From positions 1-64,000 of the forward strand of contig VXCM01000308.1 of the NCBI GenBank assembly GCA_014773175.1: 64,000 nt of DNA, given 5' to 3'. Under the pieces are notes generated by a model. It made no database searches, was not told the DNA's origin, and saw only the letters and a program-made list of their open reading frames with translations. The stretch is from Lucifuga dentata. Taxonomy: Eukaryota > Chordata > Actinopteri > Ophidiiformes > Bythitidae. How positions within the stretch are numbered: position 1 is the first letter of the stretch; every line of letters starts with the position of its first letter. The position numbers and the translations under genes were made by a program. This document shows positions 12,830-27,305 of this stretch, in pieces.

Positions 12830-15800
12830 AGTGACATACAGGGCAAATACTGTATTCAGAGAGATGGACTTGATGGTCAAAGAGAGTTGAATTGAGTGAG
12901 AGTTGGTGGCTGAAGTGGAGATGTGAACACACACACACAATTAGATGCAAGCATTACACACCTACGCATGCTTTTTGAACAAAACGCACTGACTCACACT
13001 CGAACATTTCCATCACAACTCAGACTGAGGCAAAGATTCATGTGCATATGCTAACTGTGTAGATAATGCATATAACCGCTGAATATATGTACAGTTTTAC
13101 TTTTATTTATAGTTGATAAAATAAAGCAGCAAATAATGTGATTATGCACAAGGCTTGCGGTTACTTTAGTGCCCCCTACAGGCAGGTTTATGTATTTTTA
13201 TAAAAGCAGGATCTGGATGGACGGTTTCATGTTATTTCCCCAAATCAGAAGAGAATATTTCCTTTAAGCTGGGCAGTTTGTCTTTGTAAGATTTACCTTA
13301 CAAAGTTTAGCTAAAAGTTTATTAGCATACCCATTATTTCAGGAAAGACCATAAGTATTGCTTTTAACCAATAATATAATAGTTTTTTAAAATTTGGTAA
13401 GCTATGAGATCCATATTTTCATTTTTAATTTTGACAACAGGTTTGGTATGAGTTGCCTCCTGCATCTACCTGCTTACTCCAACCTAAAATGCATCAGGCT
13501 ACATACTTAGCCTGTGCATATTTTCTTATATTGTCTTTTGTTTTTAGCCTGAAGAAGAGTTGGACTGGGATGAGGAGTTTGCCCTCCAAGACTTCCTGAA
13601 AAATGAGCTCCAAGAGAGAAACTGCAGAGCGCAGGAAGCACAAAAGACCTGTACCGAGGAGACAGCAGACAAACTAACGGACAGAGGAGAAGAGGAGGAG
13701 AAGTGGACGGTGGTGGATACATTAGGAGACTCTGTGGATGCCCAGCCTGGACAGAGCATGGAGGGACTCAGACATGGTGAGTGGAGACACCAAAATAGAC
13801 ATAATGTTTAGCCAGTACCTCAACACATCAGTTTTCAATGCTGTTTTTTTCTTTATAACTTGGTTAAAGTCCAAGGATGAACTATAAATATAACCAGTAT
13901 AAACCAGGCAGCCTGTGTCCTTGACAATATTTGGAACCCTTGCATTGGAAAATATAAGCAGGACCACTTTGTCTTACAAAGTGCTTCACAAGCAACACAC
14001 TGCAGGTTAATGCAGGCTCACACACTCATTGCCTTTGAATGTTGTGTGTGTATGGTAAGGGAGACTAATAGAGTGACAGTAGATTATCCCCCTGTAATCC
14101 ACACACACTTGCTGGGGCCCTTGGAAGTAGACCCCTGCCTTCTATGGTTGTTATGGACTTCTAAAGGTTGTGTGAATATGCGTGTTCACACAATATGAAC
14201 GCTTTTCTCACTTAAGGTCCTTCTATGGCTGCGTGTAAGACCAGTTTGAGCCCAAGAAGTGAGCTCAGTAATCCCTCTGCCTGCATGAGTGCCCTGCAGG
14301 GAGAGACAGAAAATGATTGTGTGTGTGTAGATATGGTCATTAATGCCACCTTCGCCCTGCATGGTATTTAACCCTTCTGACCCTCCTTCAGCTCAGTGTC
14401 TGGCATAGACTCTCTGGTCTTATACGGTAAAAGTGGTATTTGAGAGGCCATGAATCCTTAAATGAATAGGATGCGGTTATGATTTTTCATGAACAGGCTC
14501 TTAGTTTTGAACCTTTTTGTCTGCCTTTTTCTTGGTCTGTTATTTATTTTTCTTCTTTTTATATCTCCATAGACTCTGCCGTCTGCCCTCATTCAGAACC
14601 AGAGGCCAACTGTCAACCTTTGCAGGTAAATTGTGCTAAAAAACAGAACAGGTAGTTCAAGTGTTGTATTGTTTCTCAGCCAGTTTATCCCATATCATAA
14701 TCAGGATTCATTCATCATTTTTTTTGTTGGGTGAAGTGCACATGCAAGGTGCACATGCTTGGATTTTAGCCTTGCCATCCTTTCAGTCTGTCCTTGTCAT
14801 ATTTTCCTAAATACTTATTACTATAGCAGAAATTAGACAAAAACTTATCTTATAAAGTAGGGCAGAAAGTTTTGTTATGTTTAATAAGTCAGAGTCTGGA
14901 TTTGGAACTTAAAGGCTTAATATTTGATTCTTGGATTTCATAAGTCTTCTTCCTGGATTATCATTACTGTCTAAAGTTATGAAAGTTGCTTAGCTTTATG
15001 GTCAGATTAGAGAGTAGTTCTTGAACATGAACAAGTCAAACAAATCTTCACTGAATGCATCTTCAACTGCATTTTCAAACTTTTCAGACATGCACAATTG
15101 TGATGCTTGTGTGATTATCAATTTTAGAGGATAATGAGTTTGTGATCTTGTGAAAGCCATGAGTTTGTCTTACTGCAGCAATTTCAGTAAAAAAAAAAAT
15201 GACAAAGGATGCAATAGAAGATTTGAATCACTTGTGACTTCCTGGTTTAGCTTTCCCTTTAGCATCTATCAGGCAGGAATTAGCTCTTTAAAGCAATGTG
15301 CTGTTGTCAGATGAATACATCTTGACTGAATTTAAAGGGATTTTAATGTTTTATTGTCCACTATTTGGATGCTTAATGGGTTGAGAACATGCCATGGTCC
15401 TCAGGCAAAAATGCCCAGACCAGAAAACGGCCAACGATTGCCTGCTGACTTGAATTGCTAGAAGTGCTAGGAAAACAAATTTCACCCTCAACAATGACTG
15501 CTCTTGAGCAAGGCACCAACCCCCAGCTGCTCAGAAGCCAACACTAGATGCTTGTAGTTGTACTGGGCAGCAGCCAGGAAAGATAGTTGTGTTGGCATGA
15601 AACAGAGCAAGATTAGATTTAACTTCCTCAGATAAAGAAAAACATTTTTAAAGTATCATGTGGCATTTTCAGGAATATGCACTTCCTTGGTGGTGCAAAG
15701 GAAGTAGGAAGTTTTATAAAGAGCTGATTAGAGTGACTTCAAGGGGTAAATTGAGCCATCTTTCATTTTGTCTCTTTTAAACTACACTGTTAGAGGGCAA

Positions 15801-18800
15801 TGTTTGGCTGTTGGTGCAGGTCTTAGCCCAGCGCTTTTAAAAATTTTGAACCAAGTACCAAATCAAAACATCCAAGTAGCAACTGACCAGCAAGCCATCA
15901 ACTCCACGAGAAATTAGACTTAAAGGACTATACTGGTAATTTTGCATGTTTGTGCCCAGGAAATACTACCTGCACTCGTTACTTACATTACTCCCACCAA
16001 TTTCCACTATTTACCCGCTAACACTTCTACATGATTTCAGTTTCGGTAAAGAATTCTTCTCCTGGGACTATATTTCTAGGCAGAGACATATATATTTTCT
16101 TCCATGTTGGATCGATTGAATTAAGTAACTCTGACAAAAAATGTAACATGTTTTGTTCACTGTGATGGATTAAAAATCTCAAGCAGGTTCAAAGTCGAGT
16201 GTTGTTACCTTATGTGGTGTGTAGTTCTCTCTCGTTCTCCCTTTTCAAAGCTTTTGCTCTCTGTTTCCATCTCTCTTTCTCTCTGCTATTTGCCTACCAA
16301 ATATCTCCTCGCATATTATTCCCGGCCTCTGGTCACAGAAGCAACCCTCTGTCTGGTCATGTTGCGGCTTTTTTCTTCCTCACTTAGAATAACACTGAAA
16401 GCTTCAGGTCACACTGGGGCAAAAGAGAAAAGGACTTGGCTGCCAGTGAACGGATCTGATGTATCTGCATTTGAAGAAAAATACATTAAATGACAACTGC
16501 ATAGTGCAGAAATTAAAGGAAAAGGACACGAAAATGGAAATTTGTAGAATCCAGTAGATTTCACTACATTTCATGACTGTAATGTTCTAAAATCCTTTCA
16601 AACACTCAGTTGTTGTCCCGTGTTTAACAGTTTATGGATGCCAGTGGGGAATTGAAGCCTGCTTTAGAGTTCCCCTTACGCTGACAGTAATTAATGATCT
16701 TTTCTGCAGTCTATCACTGATGGTGCAGATGCTTTGTGCTGTCTGTCAGCTGTTATATTTTGTTGCTTTCTTACGTAATGTCTTCTGAAACTGCCTGCTG
16801 TTTGGTACATGGTTTGTGTGTGTTGCTTAATTGATCTTTTCACCCCTGTCCTTTATGAATATTTATCACTTTATCCGTGTGCGTGTTTGTGTGTGTTTCA
16901 GGAAGAGGCAGCAGTGCCACTGAACACCCACTCACAAGCTGTCAGCATTGGACACTCAGAGACGGATGCGCTCCCTGATCCATCCCACTCAGAGAACAAC
17001 AGTAAGACCTCCGCCTCCCTCTCTCTCTTTTTAATTCACTCTCTATGTGGCTCGCTCACTCTCATTTTCTCCCTCAAACTGTCAAATCCTTGCTCTGCTG
17101 TATTTATTCACAGCTTAACAATAAAGTGTTGGAGTAGAAGAGGGAAGAAAAAGACTGAATCCTACAAGATGAACAACAATTGTGTTTTTCAGGAATCCAG
17201 AACTGCATTATTCCTCTAGAGTACTACACACAATTATAACAGAAACCGAGATTATTATGCTTATGAGTCATTTGTGATCACGGGAATTACAGTATAGTTT
17301 ACAACAGCTAGTTTAGATATGAGCAAATGGTTTTCTTAAAGGGATAGTTCAATTTTTTTTTAGAGAATTTTACTTTTCCTTGTTTAATCAGAGGTGATAC
17401 AGACTTAATGGTGTCTTTTTTCTGTATCTGTGAGGGCTTGTCAATTGGGGAGCCTGCTGAGTGGCTAATAATTTTAGCATAGTGGTCAAGGCCATCATTT
17501 GAGGCTGCCTTTGGTTAATGGATTTCTGTGAGCTCAATGCAAAATATAACTGTTCTGGTTTTGTATATACTTATGAATGACAATAGTTTGTTAATGCAGC
17601 ACTCAGTATAAAGTATTAAGGCATCAGAGTTGTGCTTCCCCTCCCTTAAATTTAGCTCCTGAACATTCTCAGATCGCACATATTGGTGACATTAAAAAAA
17701 AAAAAAAAAAAAAAAGAGGTTTTTTGAGTAGGAAAAAAATAGCACAGCTTCCTCAAAAAACTTTTCAGTTCAGTAGCTCATTTCCCCTTTGAAAAAACTC
17801 GCATAAAACATTTTCTCAGATATTGAAAAGAAGAGTGTCGGGTGGGATAAAAGTACTTACAATAAGCTGGAAAAACCATACATTAAAGGAAAAAAACCAA
17901 CATAAAGTGTCTTGATAGGGTCCTTTCCCACTACGAGTCTTCTTTAATTTGTCACCTGTGCATTCATGCAATGTAATCCTGAATGCATTGAACATGCAAC
18001 GGTGTAAAAGTGTCTCGTCTTGCCTCGCCAGATGCAGAAACTCTGGAGGCTGCACGGTCTCACCCTGGCAGCAGTCCAGCCCACGACCTGAGCAACTCGC
18101 CTGAACAGGACTGGATCGTCACACCTGGCAACATGCCTCACAGGGCCACCAGGATTGGAACACCTGACAGCATATTGAGAGAGAGGTAAATGAACAGAAT
18201 TTTAGTAATAAATGTTGAGACCAGACACATCGTACAGGAATTGCTGATGTAGAGGTGAATGTTTGCATGCATAATGATATTTATTTACTGATGGGATATT
18301 CAACAACTCCGTGTGCTGTTTATCCCACAGAGGTGAAAGCTAATGGTGCATTCATATGTCGTAAAATAAAAAATCTCATGAGATGTATGTCACTGATTTT
18401 TGTCACATCATGGACAAATGGTAAATCTATCAACCTGACTTTTATTATCCTTTAAAGTCCAGTGATTATTAACAAATTTTTGAGGACTTCAAAGGCATTA
18501 GAGCTCCAGATTTGACTAAAAGCATTTCTTTGCCTTGGGGGAATCAAATTCTTTCTCCCCATGACATATCTGATGTGATATCCTGCAGTCAAAAACTTTA
18601 TTCTCCAAAACAAAGATGTCAATGACAGAAGGCAGACTCGGATACAGGAAACATAAAGCATCACCCTGGGTTGGTGGACTCGCAAATCTCCTCCAGCGGC
18701 CACAAAACAGAAACTTACATAATCAGGAAATTTACTTCAGTCTGCCCCAGTATCCTGAATAATTTCCATAGCAGGATAACCTATCTCTGTTTAATTTTGA

Positions 18801-21800
18801 GTTTATAAGTATCATCAATAGCTGCATTAGTCGCAGTTCAAGTCGCCCTTCCATGAGTTGTCATTTCCCTAACATTTGCCAGTCAAATGGATGATTTCCC
18901 AGCTGTGGGAGGAGCGCACAAGCTAATTAGTGTCTCTGCAGCCATATTTTCATACCCACAATCCAACACTAAGGCTGTTCTTCATCGCTCTGTGTGTCAT
19001 AATATCATGGCTGTGTCCACCAAAGCATGCAAGAGTGAGATAAAACAGATAATGCTTGATAAATAACAGATAATGCTTGATGAATAACCTTTGACTTTTT
19101 ACTTTGGGACAGCCATCAGCTGAGAGGCGCACACCACGGAGGAGGAGGACGAGAACCCGTCTCGACCACGGAAAACATGGGTTTTACTAAGGTCAGTGGT
19201 AGAGGGGAAGTAGTTTAATGCATGAAGGGAATACAACTTCCTCTGTTCTCTTCAGCGCCCTGTCCTCGTCACTTCCCCTTCCTCTTTTTGACACTCTTTT
19301 TTTCTCTCTGCCACTTCATCTGTGTCTGAGTGACAGTAGGTGTGTTTTGAAGGGGGGAGGGGCTGGGTTTCCTTCAGAGGAGCTAAGAGGGAGTCCTCGC
19401 AACAGGCAGGGAGGTGAGGAGTGGCCCAGCCGGGGGCTGGATCTCTAAAATTAAAGGGCAAACTTTCAGATCAGAGAATAAGGCGACTGACTTTCTGACC
19501 GCACGAGCCACGATGGGCTATCAGCTTCCCTGAGCCAATGATGCAAGTACGAAATGTTTCATATCTTCAGCTTAATTAGGTGTTGAAAGTGTTACTTAAA
19601 CACTAAGTTTACTCAGTGCTTAAAGATGAATTCAGATTTTGACTAAGAGAAGGTTGAAATTTCCAAATTTCATCAACTGGTAAAACCAGTAATATAAAAG
19701 CCAATAGATGTGAAAATGTGTTTTAAGAGCAATCAGAAATTAAAAACATTGTTTTTTTTGTCGATCTGTCCATGTAAAAGGAAATTCCAGGTCACGCTGC
19801 ATTTTTTCTTTGTTCTAGGACCAATTAGTGTATCAACTAAGTCTCTTTGATGCACGGTTCATACAATAAGGCTCTTTTGTAGTAATTATACTCAGTGTTG
19901 AAGGGGCTTGTTGTGTTTGTGTGTGAGGCTGTGGAAAGGTTATGATGCTCTCTTGCTGCTGCTGGTTTGCAGGACTGACACCTCACTGAGAAATAGTTTC
20001 TGTGACTCTCGCTCTGTGGGTGTGCTTGCTAAACGCTGTTACACTCAGTAGAACCTGCTCAAGAATGATAATTCAGAGGCAAAAATGAGGAGTCTGGATT
20101 TTTTTTTTGTTTTCCCTGTAAACAGAATCATTTGGATATATTCAAATAGAGTTTGACTTGTACTTTTCATGTTTTCATAGTTATATTTCCCATGCACCTA
20201 CTGTATATTAGAGCTGAGCAGTATGGACAAAATTATTAATTGCATGCTTATCATGTGATGATATTTATGTAATTTGCATTAAACATGCACAAATGTTACA
20301 AATAGTCCAGATTCTGTATTCTTCAGCTATCAAGACTTTATAGATTTTTGTTTAGTCTTACAAATTTGAAGATTTGATCACATTGAGGCAGCTTTCAGCA
20401 CGACACTTGCTACATTTCTATAGACATGAATCCCAAATTTTGACTCTTTGACAATAGTGTACTATATTACACTATAAAAAAAATGAAGGAGAATAACAAA
20501 TAGCATAACATGTTCCCTTTAAAATCAAAGGTGTTGCAGATCATTATTGAGTTAATCAGGGATGAAACAGGCTTGGAATGCATCAAACATGCATCTTTTT
20601 TTGAAAATCTGATCTTCAAAAAATGTTAGATCAATATGCTGAACTAGAATCTGATATATTTTAATAGTGCTGCTAATGGTACAACATTTAGCTGGATGCC
20701 TCTTTAAGTGTGTTTTTTATTTTGAAATGAGACAGCAGCTCTCCTAATTAGTCAATACGGATATTATGTACAGTCATTACACAATATCCCATTGCATAGC
20801 TTGTGGTACTCACCATGCAGCTGTGTGCGCGCGTGTGCACATGTTGGTGTATGCAGGCAGTCCGCCCCCACTACTTAGCACTGTGCCAGTGTTAACGTGT
20901 TTTCTGAGCACCCTTCTCACACACACACACACACCTGTAGGGCTCTCCATGAAGCTCATCATTATATAAGGAATCAGCCTAATCTTTCTCTTCTACACTG
21001 CAGCCTAGACAGCATTTCACTGCCATGGGACAGGTATGCTAGATGCTTGTGAATGTATTCATGTGACAGATGTGTGCACGCGTGTCTTTTAATAATTGAC
21101 CATTTCCTGTTATGTAGGACAGGAAAATGCATCATAAGGCCACCTGCCCTTTTCTCACCCCCTCCCTCCCTTTTCAGAGCCTGAGCCGGGACCAGTTGGC
21201 AGACAGATCAGCAGTGGAAGACAGGTGAGTGAGTCACTATTAAGTGTTAAATCCTTTGAAACCTCAGGTTTCCATACAATCATGCATGTCGATCACCCTG
21301 ATTCTTGAGGATTACGCTGATTTTCGGCATGAGACATTAAGGTGAGATTTGCAGATGGGATGCAGATGTTTAAAGGTGTGCAGTGTGTGTTCCAGCACAA
21401 GCCTGCTACCTGTGCTGGTGGAAGAGGAGGAGAGTCTGCAGGACAGTACAGCAGAGGCTCCAACAGCGGTGGCCAACATGTCAGGTAGGAGGAAAAATTT
21501 CCAAATTTGTGTGTAAGAAAGAGAGAGAGAGGGAAGTTATATTTCTAAGCTGACCATTTGTTTTACGCCTTCTTACATCTATGACAAACTTTGACCGCCC
21601 ACGTATCAACTTTCCCTCCAGGGACAGACTGGCTCACTGGCAACGGAGCTGGTGGCTCTCCTCACTCAGCGACTGGATCATCCTACGCACGTGCCAGCCA
21701 ATTAGGAGGCAGCATGAGCACCGTGACCTCTGACCCCAGCCAAGACAGTGCGGAAGCCAGAAAGGACTCGAGCTCCTTCCATGGCAAAAATAAGAGAGAG

Positions 21801-24800
21801 CTGGTGAGATCATTATTTTACTTTATTTATTTGGATGTAGGTTTATAGTTATTTCAAGTTTAATTGTGTAGCATGATACTTTTTTATCTTTAGCATCAAG
21901 AAAAGTCCTGATATCCTGATATGTATCCCATTTTTAAGTTTTCACGTGGTTTGATTTTTATGTTTTGTGATTTTTGGTTTTTAAGTTTTGGATTTTGTCT
22001 GATTTTTAGTTGTGTTTGATAGTGAAACTTAAGCGTCATAGCGGATGGGGATGGCGCCAATTTCTTTGTCAGTGATGTGATTGTAGTATTGCTGTTTTCA
22101 TTCATGACATTTTGACCTGTAGAAAAATGCTGTCTTTCCGGCTGTGTGAGTGTGTGTGTGAGAATGAGAGAGAGAGAGAGAGGAGGAAACACTGCATTTA
22201 TTCAGTTTTAGCTCCATTGAGGATCACACATCTGCTTTGACTCACCTTCATTACGTAAAGCCTGATGGAGGGAGCAGGCAAAGAGAGGAGCAATATGGAT
22301 GTTGAGGGCAATGACAGAATAGAAGAACTGGCATTAAAAGGAGAGCAGAAAGTTGAGCAGAAGCAGGATAAAGCATTAATGTTTGTCTGGACCCTGCAGG
22401 AGCTGTCACGCACCCTTGAGGACCACAACCTTCAGGAGGACATAAATGAGAGCAGCGTGGCCACGGAGAAGGAATGTACGTGTGGATACACTCTTTGTAG
22501 GGTTACGACACTTATGGTTGAAAATGTAACTGTTGAAAATGACATTTTATTTCCCTGTTTAGCTGAGACGCCAATGATTTCTGACACCAGTGAAGAGAGG
22601 AGCAGGTAACACAGAAAATTAACCTCGTACCATCACAAATAACATTTAGATCTATTTTCATGTGTGTATTTACTGAGGCTTTCCACCAAGTCCTGATTGT
22701 TGTGTCTCTTTGCAGCCTGTTACCAAGTGATAAGGAGATTGAGGTTTGTACTCCATCACATCTTGAATCCCTAATACCTAGTAATAGATTTAATACTTTT
22801 TTGCATATGTTTCATATATTTTACAATTGAGAGTATATTGAAGACATGAAGTTTCAGCCAGTATCAACATCGTTTTCTCTATTAACTCTCATTTCTTATC
22901 CAGTGTTTAATGCAGAATTGTTTTTGTCTCCTTTTTGTCATTTTGAAGTCACTTGTATGTCTCGTCATTTTGCACATCCAAACTGACTTAACACAGTGGA
23001 ATATCATAGAAATCTGAAGAGTATGTCAAGTATGGGGAAGTCGGGGGCTTTAACTGTTAATTTCCTGCTTGCAGAATAATGCTGTCTTTGATATGTGAAC
23101 CTCTGTCTTCATCAAACAGGGACACGTGCAGTACTCATCACGTTTGTTCTTGGCAGGATGTACTGTTATGCTACATGTGTCTCCAGCAATGAGTGCCAAG
23201 ACGTGTCTTTTCTCGTTGTCAGGCGGAGTTCCAGCGTCTGGCGCTGGGCTTCAAGTGCGATATGTTCACCCTGGAGAAAAGGCTGCGGCTGGAGGAGAGG
23301 TCACGAGACCTGGCAGAGGAGAACGTCCGCAAGGAGGTGTCCAGCTGCCAGGGANGAGGAGAGGTCACGAGACCTGGCAGAGGAGAACGTCCGCAAGGAG
23401 GTGTCCAGCTGCCAGGGATTATTACAGGTCTGTGTGCTTCAGATCCCATTTACACCTTGTGTTATAATGCGATCTCAATTGGTGTATTAAAAAAAACATA
23501 TTAATGCAAGGTGTAAATGCTGGCAGAACGCATTGTGATCGAAATGCAATTTGATCTGCCAGACCACATACAGATGTGTTCTATCTCACACCGAGATCAG
23601 ATCCCTGTCATATCTTACCAGGTGTAAATGCGACTTACCACAGAAGGATATTCTGTGATCATATCTGGAAACAGTACTTCATTTAAGCAAAGACAGTAAA
23701 TCTGTATTCTTCATTCTCCAATTTCTGGATTAGAGTAACTTCATCTGCAGTGATTCATTGTCCAGTATTTTGTCACATGAAGGAAAATATCATTTTTCTT
23801 GTGGGTGGACTGGATTGGATTTTTAGACTTCAGGATTTTTGATGGGTACCCACTTAAGGGTCATAATATTTTAAATAATAGTTTTTGAGCTTCATACAGT
23901 CAGAGTCGCATACTTGAACAAGTCTCAGCCACGCATGCACCTTTTTCACTCGACTGCTGTAAAGACTGCCTCGATAGCTAAGATCACTGTCATTATATTA
24001 AAATTGATACACATTTTCCTGATCTTGACAGGCAGATACCGCTTAAAATTGATATGTGATTAGAATTAAGTGCCATAAATAAATGGGCTGGGACATACAT
24101 CAATCTTGCAAGACTCAGACTTAATATCGGGGGGAATGGATGATAAGGTGCCATGCTGTATCCTGTACTGTAGTTTTCTGGTTGTATAGATACAAAAAAT
24201 AACTGAGTGTATTTGTATATAATTCAATACATTAATCAGCATTGAAGGGATCACTCATAATGATGAACTCACACAGAACTACAACCTAATTCTGCAGGTA
24301 CAGTATTTTAGTCACTGACAGTATTTCAGGGTTGCATCTGACAGCTTGTTTTGGGACTTTTCTGCCTCCTAGTGGCTATAATTGGTTGTTGCAGCTTTAA
24401 GTTAAACTGAGCATAAATGGTACGTCGGTCTGAGTATGAATGGAATGGGGTAATGATTAGTTTTCTTTCCCTCTCTCTCTCTCTTTCTTCATTTGCGTCT
24501 TTCTCCTGTCTTCCAGGCATTGACACCTCTGTGCGAGGAAGACAACCAGTCCATGGAGATCATCCAGAGGCTCCAGAAGAATCTGGATATCCTCACGCAG
24601 TCCATGACCAGGGTGTCCAGCCGCTCTGAGATGCTAGGAGCAATCCACCAGGTGAGTGTGTGTTAAAGTGTGGAAACAGCACCAACTGCACCGTTGAAAA
24701 TTACGCTGCATTATCTTGTGCATAAAAGGCTTTTGATAATGCAATGGAGTCTTGTGCATGTAAATGTCAGGAGAGCCGTATCGGTAAGGCAGTGGAGGTG

Positions 24801-27270
24801 ATGATCCAGCATGTGGAGAACCTGAGGAGGATGTACACAAAGGAGCACGCCGAGCTGCTGGAGCTGCGAGAGACGCTCTTGCAGAACGAGAGGTCCTTCG
24901 GCTCACACATGGATAGAGGTTAGAAATATTCAATGTAGAAACCAGTACATTTTATACAAGTAGTTAGATACAAATAGAGCATACAGTATTTATTTTTTAT
25001 GCATGTAATGTGATCAACACTGTATATGCTGACTGTATATATGCACATAAAAGTGACTCTCCTCTTTCCAGATGACTTCCGTGTCAAGAAGCAAGCATCA
25101 TCACAATACTACAAGGTCAGCTGCTGCTAGTTTACATATGATCTTCACTTAACATTGTCAATCATACTAAGAAAGTTCAAGTAGCTTTCAGGTTTTTCTT
25201 GTATTCCCTCACAGTCGTCCTCCCGGCGGGTCAGCATAGCAGCAATCCCTCGCTCCGGTGGAGGCAACATGCCCTATGACATGGTGAGGACATGCTAAAA
25301 TCCCAACATGATGCAGTCACTTGAACGCATCACAGATGTAGTCATTTTTTTTAATACAAACTATCTGGCTACATACATCAGTGTGTGTTGTACAGAGCAG
25401 TTTGTCAAAGTTTTCGGATCACATTTACAATATAGTTACAAATCTCATAGTCAGCCTAAATGTTGCATGTTAGATGTGCTTTTACAGCTTTTTTAGGTAT
25501 GTAATAGCTGTTTTGGATGATTTGGACTGATTAATATGACCAGTGGATCCATGCTGAAAATGGCTGTAATTATGTTTTCAGTTGTGCCTTTATGACACAA
25601 ATTGTGTGAATTTTCCATTGCAGTCCAAAACACAAGACGCCTTTGACGCCGAGACCGAGAGACTGACCAGGCGATCCCCATGGTAGGAATTTGTATGTTT
25701 GTGTTACCTTAGCTAATACCTGGATTATTGTATTTGAAGGCAAGAGTGTGTTCAAAATGAAATCATGAGCACTCCCAGTTGTCTTGCAGACCAGTGCTGT
25801 TTCTGATGCGAGTGAAGCTCTTGGCAGTTTTAATGAAGCCACAGCGGCTTACTGTACCATGACATGAGGGTTTTTGTTGTTATGCCACTACTCTGTGTGA
25901 TAATGGTGGTTTCCAGGAATGTGGCGGGGAAGAGCACGGTGCGCCCCCCGCTAAAACGCTTTGTTAGCTCTGCGGCGTGGGTTGACACAGAAGAGCCGTC
26001 TCTCGTGATGAAGGGGTAAGAGATGCAGAGGAGGAGGACACCACGCTGGCTGCGTCGCACAAGTCCTTTAAAGCGGGCCAAGATGCATTAAGATGGCAAC
26101 TTGATTATTCTCTACACAAAAGTGCAACGAGCATACTGATATCTCTCCAACAAACCCAAATTACAGCGTCATGTTAAGTTTGATGTTTCGAGCTCGGGCA
26201 ATTCTCAATTTGGCAATGATGACATCAAAACACAGAGTAGCCATTTCTTATGCATCTGGTCCAGTGCTGCATGAGCAGGTGTTTTATCAGAAGCCTACAT
26301 CATCTTGGAACGTTTTCCAAATTTAGCTGACGTTCGCTGTGTCAGAGGTCATGGGGACTTTTGTTGGGCACCATACACGATTGCAAAAAAAGAGTTGCGC
26401 TGAAGTGCTAAAATGGAAGCTTGGCTGAGCTGAATGAAACACTTTTTAATGTTCTCCACATATCTGAAAAGCTGTGAAATTGCTGTCCTTTTTTTTTTTT
26501 TATACTCTGCGCTTGTAAATGTGCAATTGCTGGGCATGGATTGACTTTGTGTCGCATTGCAGGAAACGATTTCAAACCGAGTTTGTGATGTTAATGTGAA
26601 TCAGTGTGTGTTTCATTGGTGTGTCTGCGTTTGCCTCCTCGTGTTGGCTGCATATGCATGAAAGTGAGATTATGTGTCTGTATTTGAATATGGTGGCTGA
26701 ACTTTGTGTGTTTGTGAATGCCTGACCCACATTTGACCCCAGGACGACCTACGACGACACCGACTACCCGTTGGAGGACGAGCAGGTGGAGACACCAGTG
26801 ATAGAGAGGAGGAAGTCCAGTCTCACTGAGCTGGGCAACAAACTCACCTCCCTCATTCTGCCCCTCAAGACGTTAGTCCACAAAAAAAAAAAAAAAAANA
26901 AAAAAAAAAAAAAAAAACTCACCGCTGGTCTACTGCAGTACCACTTTCTGCCAGCAGAGCTAAGAGGCTGCCGCATAGTGGAAGAGTTCCTCATTTAACG
27001 ACGCAGAGGTTCCTGATAGAGTTAAGTTTGTAATCTGCAACTTTTTTCTTATTTTATTTCCATCCTCTGTGCTAAAATAATTTGAGATGTTTCTGTACTT
27101 CATTTCCCTCAGATTGCTCGGCCATCACCGTGTCCTGTGAAATTGTGAAATCTGATACTTCTGTAGATTTTTCCATCAAAATTAGCAGCAATGTCATGCA
27201 AGAAGTGCAGGAAATATATTCATTTTTATTAAAATGTTGCAGAGTTTTAAGATTATTGTGCTTTCTTATG

Positions 27271-27305
<35 letters not shown>

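Larger units (their letters stand above)
7564..22743 (+). other. irag2: irag2 exons 13-29: linker and acidic middle region
   Basis: Exons 7564-7657, 8177-8320, 9381-9482, 10194-10345, 12008-12119, 13548-13776, 14573-14625, 16902-17001, 18032-18185, 19113-19191, 21004-21033, 21178-21224, 21396-21484, 21622-21803, 22400-22475, 22563-22605 and 22716-22743. All phases agree. The first five encode helical or coiled-coil sequence (DREVLLLMQGPSPEHMALEF; LNLDQLAQYTDSLEKELIKM; QKRQLCEELEQLK). The rest is acidic, Ser/Pro/Gly-rich and probably disordered. Exons 23 (30 bp) and 29 (28 bp) are microexons. The 30-bp exon is the least certain call, but its frame agrees with both neighbours. Confidence 0.7.
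23223..24918 (+). other. irag2: irag2 exons 30-32: conserved IRAG coiled-coil core
   Basis: Exons 23223-23427 (contains a 63-bp assembly duplication plus N), 24517-24651 and 24771-24918. After collapse the product reads AEFQRLALGFKCDMFTLEKR ... SRDLAEENVRKEV ... IIQRLQKNLDILTQSMTRVS ... MIQHVENLRRMYTKEHAELL. From memory this block is the part best shared between IRAG1 and IRAG2 and contains the IP3-receptor-associating coiled coil. It is the strongest evidence for the family call. Confidence 0.85.

Noticed and set aside
21004..21033. Alternative frame of the 30-bp irag2 exon reading LDSISLPWD
   Set aside because: It leads to a stop at the next exon; the phase set by the flanking exons gives PRQHFTAMGQ.
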